Shown here: positions 58,326 to 64,000 of the stretch, one piece after another
How positions within the stretch are numbered: the stretch's first letter is position 1
Layout: each line of letters starts with the position of its first letter
Source of the DNA: Raphanus sativus
Lineage: Eukaryota; Streptophyta; Magnoliopsida; Brassicales; Brassicaceae
DNA length: 64,000 nt
Direction: 5' to 3'
NCBI RefSeq assembly: GCF_000801105.2
Contig: NC_079516.1
Span: forward strand, 23,783,043-23,847,042
Position numbers and translations under genes: made by a program
The notes under the pieces: model-generated
Told to the model about the DNA's origin: nothing
Database searches by the model: none
The model's input: the letters and a program-made list of their open reading frames with translations, nothing else

Positions 58326-58380
58326 GCTGGAGGAAAACAATAGTAAAATCAATGGAAAATTTTTAAAAAAATAACCAAAG

Positions 58381-58400
58381 GTGTGTGTGTGTGTGTGTGT
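58381..58400. repeat. GT microsatellite
   Basis: Ten GT units, flanked by a direct repeat 'accaaaggtgtg' on both sides (58374 and 58412). Confidence 0.9.
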
Positions 58401-59841
58401 TTTTTTTATAACCAAAGGTGTGTTACAGTTGTATATCTAATCTTTGACAATTGGTATACGAGATTCCAACGTTTCAAGTGTGGTTCCAACGTACAAGTGT
58501 GGTTCCAATGTTTTCTGGAAATGGTGACATATATTGTTTGTTGTTCTAAAAGTATTGTCTTTATTAAGTTTATTCAAAATATTTTTTTTTTGCATCTATT
58601 GAAAATAATTTATATCTTCAAAATCTAAAGATTATTGAAACATATTTATTGGTCATAAAATTTGCAGATTTCAATATTCAAAATACTTACACATTTATGA
58701 AAATATATGTATATGAAAGTAAGGTTTTTAACCTATTCTTTAAATAATAACTTAAAATTAAATCAGATGATGTATAAAAAATATATTATATACATAAAAC
58801 AATTAAAAATAAAAACTTAATAAATATATAGTATGTCAACTCTTAAAAAAGTTTAAACATGATTATTAAAAGATTAATAGAAACTGTAACTATGTTTACA
58901 TATAAATTATTGATATTCCAAACAAAAAAATTATCTTTCAAAATATTTCACTCTAAATTTTCCAACTATTATATCAAAACAAATAAATGATATAATATAA
59001 ACAAAAAAGATATAATGATATAATGATGACAAAAGATATAATATAAACAAAAAAAAAGTTAATTTATTTTAAAACTTGAGGTTTAATTTATATTCCTTCC
59101 ATTTCCAAAACAGTAAAATTTCTATAACTTAATAATGTTAGCGTTTTCATATTTATTTAATTTACAAATATGTCCTTTTTAGATTTATGTATTTTGATGT
59201 ATGTTTTATGTAAACATATGAAGAACATATGATTTCACGGTATGTGTAATAATTAAATTTTATAGATACAAGTTCTATATCGTTCCTATTCGATTTTATG
59301 GGGTATACAAAAAATTCAAATGCATTTTAAGTGTAAAATGAAAAATAACATCGAACATTTAAAAATACTAAGAAAAACTAAATATATACTTTACTATGAA
59401 TAGAAAACAAAATATAAAATATAATGATTATATTTATATAATACTTTATACATTAATTTTTAATTTATATTTATATTATGAACATATATTTACATAATTT
59501 TTTCAAAAAATTAATCTTATCGAAATTTGTTATATTTTATGTTAGCTCAACTCGGAACTGCATTGTGAAGTTTTTTCTAACGTATAGTGATTATAAATTT
59601 CTCAAGTATTAATTATATTTAGATTTTTCACACATATTAAAAGTATTTTAAATTTTTATTATAATTATTTTATTTCTACTTCACCAAATATATATACTAG
59701 ATCTAACGGTATATATAAACTAATAAAGGATAATTTAAAAAGCATAAGCCGCGCATAGCGCGGCGAAAAGATCTAGTATATCTAATAAAAATGCTTTGAT
59801 GATTTATCTGTGGCGCATTGTATATTTATTTTTCCATATCT

Positions 59842-60315
59842 TGTCAGGATCAGATTGTCGTCATGAGGATTCCAATCGACACAATGAAGATCAGCATCGT
59901 GCGCCTTTTCAACCCGATAAACACAGAAACAAGATTTTTTTTTTAAAAAAAAAGAGCAGGTAAAATCTTGTTAGGATGAAGAAGATACTATACCTTCGTC
60001 ACAGGCTAGTGTCTGTTCTTGCATCCCATAGTACTCCCACACTTTCTAAAAAGATTCATATTCTAGAGAAAATTTTTGTTTCTAAAAGATTTATTTTTGC
60101 ATTTTCAATGCTTGTTTTATTAAATAATTTTAAATTTCAAAAAGTTTAATTGCACTTATTGGATTTTTATTGGCTTAAAGGTTTAGAACAAAATAATCAC
60201 AAAATATACAAATTTAGTGTTTTTTTAATATCTGCGAAAATTCTAAAATATGGATCTTTTAGAAATTGGAAGGAGTATAAGGCAAGAATAGTCCACATAA
60301 AAGTTTACCAGAAGC
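59842..60315 (-). pseudogene. FVE: FVE/MSI4 relic, middle WD-repeat exons, copy B
   Basis: On the minus strand: SCLILWDA (interrupted by a Stowaway MITE within the leucine-tryptophan stretch), then RTDTS and, one base short, the VTK end with an intact donor GTATAG at 59993. After a 79-base intron comes VEKAHDADLHCVDWNPHDDN and LILT (59913-59842). The intron acceptor is GG instead of AG (59915-59914) and the next donor is mutated to AT. These are consecutive exons of MSI4/FVE. The following exon continues at 54.19-54.49 kb on the same strand, beyond the Helitron. The relic is clearly dead: MITE insertion, frameshift and two broken splice sites. Confidence 0.85.
60034..60275. mobile_element. 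Stowaway-type MITE (Tc1/mariner)
   Basis: About 242 bp between TA dinucleotides (60032-60033 and 60276-60277). The ends are inverted: CTCCCACACTTTCTAAAAAG left and CTCCTTCCAATTTCTAAAAG right (other strand). The paralogous sequence at 31085-31095 reads straight through (catagTATAAGG) with a single TA, confirming the boundaries. Confidence 0.88.
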
Positions 60316-60389
60316 ATTTAATTAATATATAATTAAAATAGTTATTTTATTAAGATTTCTATTTTCTAATTAGTGTTATTGCCTTTTTA

Positions 60390-61259
60390 TCTATCTTATT
60401 AAAACAGAAACATTACAACTTCTTCTAGGTGGATTTTAAAGTTGGACCTTATGTAATTAATGCTATATTAATCTACTTATTATTAGACATGCATTTTTAT
60501 AAATAATTAATATCAACCCTTACCATAGTTTTTCACTTCTTACCTTATTATTATATCCACTACGCTTGTTTCCTTATATTACATATATTTTACTATAATC
60601 TACATACATCCACTACCATATTATACTATAAGATATATTATTAATAATACATCTACTAACATATAATACTATACGACAAATTAATAATAATACAATATAT
60701 TATATGTATTCATTAACTTGCATCTATCAATATTAGCAATATTATGAAAACGGCAAATTCTATACTTTGAACCTATAAACCATGATATACTAATTTATAA
60801 CAAAAATGATATTACTGTTACAAAATTAGTTTTTTTATAAAAATTATTTATAGCAGTAATTTGTTATATAAGATAAATTTAATCAAGACCCAAATCTTTT
60901 TTTTCTTGTTCAGAAAAAAAAGAAACCTACGAATATATACCATTAAGTTAGCCAATTTTTTTTCGAATAAATAGTAAATCTTACCAAACCAAAAAATGAA
61001 TTAAAAATATAACAAAAGATATTATGTTTGAAATTTAGCTCACCGGATCGGGTATAAATCTGTTCATTTCAGGTATGAGTTTTTCGAGTTCTCAATATTT
61101 GGATCTAAGTAGGTATTTGTTTTTTTTGTCCGGGTCGATTTTTTTGGTTCCAGATCGTTCTAACTTTTTTATATTATAAGTCTTAAATAATATACAACAT
61201 GTATATAAAATATGTGAATCAAAAGATAAATCCGCGCATGCGCGCGGGTCATGATCTAG
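60390..61259 (+). mobile_element. Short non-autonomous Helitron
   Basis: Starts TCTATCTTATTAAAACAG after an A and ends with the hairpin CCGCGCATGCGCGCGGG followed by TCATGATCTAG and a T. It is 870 bp with no coding sequence, and the interior is AT-rich. Confidence 0.8.
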
Positions 61260-61280
61260 TTTTATGTTAGATTATATTTT

Positions 61281-62877
61281 GGGCTTATTGGCCAAATAGC
61301 CATATTTGAGAACAAAATTAAAGATATAGCACTGATTTTGACGTTATTAGATCTGCTAGTATTTGTGCCATTTTTTCTCGGTTTTGTCCCTCTTTTCAAC
61401 CGGTTGCCAGTAATGAAAAAAATTGTGATCAATAATTTTATGGTGATGTTGATTATTACAAGATTAATGAAAATTACAATGGAAAAAGAATTGTTAAAAA
61501 AAGATGCTGATGATTACGCCGGCAGTGATTATCGCACCGGCGGTGACATTATCTATGAAGATGGTGATTACGGTGGAGTGATTACAGATGAAACAGAGAT
61601 CATCAATCCAAAAAAACAATCATTTTTCATACAAAAATACTATGACTACGATGTTAGTCATGCTGTGGCTGCAATGATCGGAGAAACATATAATATTGTG
61701 GAAGAAGATGAACAGAATAAATAGAATAGAACATTATAAATGGAATAGTTCATATTAATGAAACTAAAAAATGGTTTAATAATAGTGGAGATAGTGTTTA
61801 CTCTAAAGTTAACCCAAACATTTTATAAACTAAACTCAAAATACTAGTCACTAAACCCCGAAAAAAATATAAACCCTAACCCAAATATCAAATATGCACA
61901 TAGTACATAATATGAACCATTATCAAAATAGAATAGTAACAAATGAAATAACATAGTATATATTAATGTTCAAATATTGAAATGTCTTTGATTGCAGGGA
62001 ATGAGGTAATATTTACCCTAAAGTCAATCCAAACCTTCCATAAACTAAACCCAAAACACTGATCACTAAACCCTAAAATGAAATATAAACCCTAATCCAA
62101 ATATCAAAATATGCACATAGTACATAATATGAAGCATTATCAAAATAGAATAATAACAAACGAAATAACATAGTATATATTAATTTTCAAATTTTAAAAT
62201 ATCTATGATTACAAAGAATTAGGTTATGCTTACCCCAAAATTAACTCAAATCTTCCATTAAACTATATCCAAAACACTAACCACTAAACCATAAAAGAAA
62301 ATATAAATCATAAACCTAAATATCAGAATATGCACATAGTGCATAATATAAAATATTATCAAAATAGAATAGTAATAAACGAAATAGCATAGTACATGTT
62401 ATTCAAATAGCATAGTACAACCGAAAACTTACATGATAAATGAGGGCGACTCGACCGTAATGCCATCACGATCTGTAGATTTCAGAAGCAGAGTTGACAT
62501 ATGTAGTAGAGATTATGAATCTGGGTTGGTAGTGATGGCTATGTCAATGGTAGCTCAATGATGAATGTAAATATGAATGAGATGATAATAATCATGAAAA
62601 AAATGAGATATTGATTATAGAAAAAAATATTGATTAAAGACACAACAAAAAGATGAATCACAGAGGGTGATGAGAATGACAGAGGATAAGGCGGTGAAGA
62701 TGGAAGAAAAGTGGTGATAGATGATAATCGAAGAAGAAGAAGAAAATATATTTTCTCTTTCATTAACCGGTAAACAAGAGGGTAATATAGTATATATTTT
62801 ATAAATAATGGAGGTACTTTTTTTTTGGTTATATAGTTAATTATGAATTGTTTTGTGGCTATACAGTCCAATTTCCC
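61281..62877. mobile_element. MULE-type element with 9-bp target duplication
   Basis: TTATATTTT is duplicated at 61272-61280 and 62878-62886. The ends are GGGCTTATTGGCCAAATAGCC-like on the left and GGGAAATTGGACTGTATAGCC-like on the right (other strand). Inside is an open frame at 61338-61724 (128 codons, acidic, DDYAGSDYRTGGDIIYEDGD) of no known family and doubtful coding value. Three tandem units of about 215 bp follow (starting near 61798, 62012 and 62229; each has 'taaactaaacccaaaacact' type sequence). No transposase is seen. Its right end is only about 90 bases from the F-box copy B start codon. Confidence 0.82.
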
Positions 62878-62976
62878 TTATATTTTATATACATACAAGG
62901 GTCTTCTTTTTGTTTCTTTCTTTTATATACATATACACAAGGGTCGTTTATGATCAAATTAGGGTTTTGAGTAATT

Positions 62977-64000
62977 ATGGAGCCAAAAGAAAAGAAGAAG
63001 AGGAAAACACGCTACCGAAGAACACAGTCGATTCCTACAGACCTAACCATAGAGATACTCTCAAGGCTGCCTGAGAAATCTGTTGCTAGGTGTAGTTGTG
63101 TGTCCAAGCTCTGGTCATCAATCACCTCCGACCCATCTTTCCCACGGCCTCGCCTTCTACTCTCTTTCCAACAATATGACGACTCGGACTTGTATATTTC
63201 CTCTATTCCACAGCATACTCTGAACTCGAACAGGTCCTACTCTTCTTCTCTGTCTTTTGATCATCATCATATGATGGAACTCCCAAGTTGTTATAATCGG
63301 TTCTCATCTAAGGAATCTGTCCATAGCTTGATCTGCTTTCAAGAATCAGAAAACCCGGTAGTCTGGAACCCTAGCACGAGACAGTTCATAACTTTACCAA
63401 CTACACCAGAACCATGTAAGGACTGGAAAAAGACAACATTGTTGTTAGGATATGATCCAGTTGAAGGTAAACACAAAGTAGTGTGCCTTCCCTTTAAAAG
63501 GACATGTTATGTGTGCCGAGTTTTTACATTGGGATCAGCTCAGAAAGCATGGAGAACGGTCAAAGCTAATATTCACCATCGTCCTACCAGTCATACATAT
63601 GAGCGATGCATCGAGGGTGTGATATACTATCTAGCATCTAGTGGCAAGAGGGGTGATGAAGTTTTAATGAGCTTTGATGTCAGATCTGAAAAGTTCGATA
63701 TGATAAAACTACCTTCGACATCTCTTTGGGACGTGCTGATAACATATAAGGGAAGGTTGGCTTTTTGTAGTAGATTAAGTTATAGAACAGAGGATAGAAG
63801 ATTATGGATTTTGGAGGATGCACAGAAACACATATGGACGGGACAAGACTTTCTTTCACCTTTTGATGGCTTAGATGATGGGAGTTTCAAACTAACAGGT
63901 TTCACTCATGCTGGCGAGTTTATTTTCGCACCAGAAAGGGATAGCCAATCGTGTTATATTTTATTATGTGATCCGGTGAGAAATAGCTGGAGAAGATTTG
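62977..64000 (+). CDS. F-box/FBA protein, copy B, cut by the window end
   Basis: A frame open from the ATG at 62977 to the window end (341 codons), aligned without gaps to copy A from the F-box onward; window position 64000 corresponds to 41610, so about 34 codons are missing. The N terminus differs: MEPKEKKKRKTRYRRTQSIP is longer and very basic, a possible nuclear localisation signal, where copy A has MERKEKQSMP. The F-box (LTIEILSRLPEKSVARCSCV) and FBA motifs are kept; scattered replacements include SSGKRGDEVL for STRETRDKVV. The role would be the same SCF substrate receptor. A MULE ends 91 bases upstream, so its promoter differs from that of copy A. Confidence 0.9.
   Translation, partial: MEPKEKKKRKTRYRRTQSIPTDLTIEILSRLPEKSVARCSCVSKLWSSITSDPSFPRPRLLLSFQQYDDSDLYISSIPQHTLNSNRSYSSSLSFDHHHMMELPSCYNRFSSKESVHSLICFQESENPVVWNPSTRQFITLPTTPEPCKDWKKTTLLLGYDPVEGKHKVVCLPFKRTCYVCRVFTLGSAQKAWRTVKANIHHRPTSHTYERCIEGVIYYLASSGKRGDEVLMSFDVRSEKFDMIKLPSTSLWDVLITYKGRLAFCSRLSYRTEDRRLWILEDAQKHIWTGQDFLSPFDGLDDGSFKLTGFTHAGEFIFAPERDSQSCYILLCDPVRNSWRRF

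Larger units (their letters stand above)
55352..59776 (+). mobile_element. Helitron of about 4.4 kb with captured gene fragments
   Basis: Starts TCAACACTATACTAAAAGC after an A (55351) and ends with the hairpin GCCGCGCATAGCGCGGC at 59749-59765, then GAAAAGATCTAG and a T. These are canonical Helitron ends inserted between A and T without target duplication. It has no helicase. Inside are an RPA-like fragment, a probable boron-transporter first exon, a LINE zinc-region fragment and an RRM fragment, so it is a gene-capturing non-autonomous element. It splits the FVE relic in two. Confidence 0.85.

Noticed and set aside
61338..61724. A real acidic protein gene
   Set aside because: It lies within a non-autonomous MULE, lacks known motifs and has no conserved neighbour or promoter; kept only as a note in the MULE entry.

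Overview
The window is nuclear DNA of a plant. The evidence is GT-AG introns, AT-rich intergenic DNA, Ty1/copia, LINE, SINE, Helitron, hAT, MULE and Stowaway elements, and genes recognisable as Arabidopsis-type proteins. Gene order (CDA1, EER5/THP1, a GRWD1-like WD40 gene, a small unknown gene, then relics of FVE/MSI4) runs in the reverse order of the Arabidopsis chromosome 2 segment At2g19570 to At2g19520, as I recall that map. This points to a Brassicaceae genome, probably tribe Brassiceae (Brassica or Raphanus); the species is an inference.

Layout. 1-2.7 kb: an intronless cytidine deaminase gene (CDA1). 2.7-8.1 kb: a tandemly duplicated intergenic block; one copy carries a hAT MITE and the other preserves its empty site. 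8.7-14.1 kb: a dense tandem-repeat locus whose main unit carries an 18-bp inverted repeat, so it could form about a dozen hairpins. It lies downstream of a spliced-looking minus-strand transcription unit (15.3-14.4 kb) that diverges from EER5. 15.6-22.7 kb is the gene-rich core: EER5 (13 exons, +), a GRWD1-like WD40 gene (11 exons, -) and a two-exon membrane-anchored unknown gene (-) with a frameshift.

22.7-64 kb is mostly mobile DNA: Helitrons placed end to end (24.1-27.6 kb), a 5'-truncated LINE with intact target duplications nested in a MITE (28.2-31 kb), a Harbinger transposase fragment, an unidentified GC-rich gene-like block (34-35.6 kb), MULE-type and foldback elements (35.7-40.5 kb), a nearly complete Ty1/copia element with 128-bp LTRs (41.9-46.5 kb), and two larger Helitrons (49.6-52.6 and 55.35-59.78 kb) with captured host gene pieces. 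In this background sit two near-identical F-box/FBA genes (40.6 kb, complete; 62.98 kb, cut by the window end), each next to minus-strand fragments of the flowering-time gene FVE/MSI4. I read this as a tandemly duplicated and decayed FVE relic plus F-box block at the position where FVE is expected.

How the genes relate: CDA1 is pyrimidine salvage, EER5/THP1 is an mRNA-export (TREX-2) subunit and the GRWD1-like protein is a ribosome-biogenesis or histone-binding WD40 protein. They are unlinked housekeeping functions held together by ancestral synteny, not a pathway cluster. The F-box proteins would be substrate receptors of SCF ubiquitin ligases.
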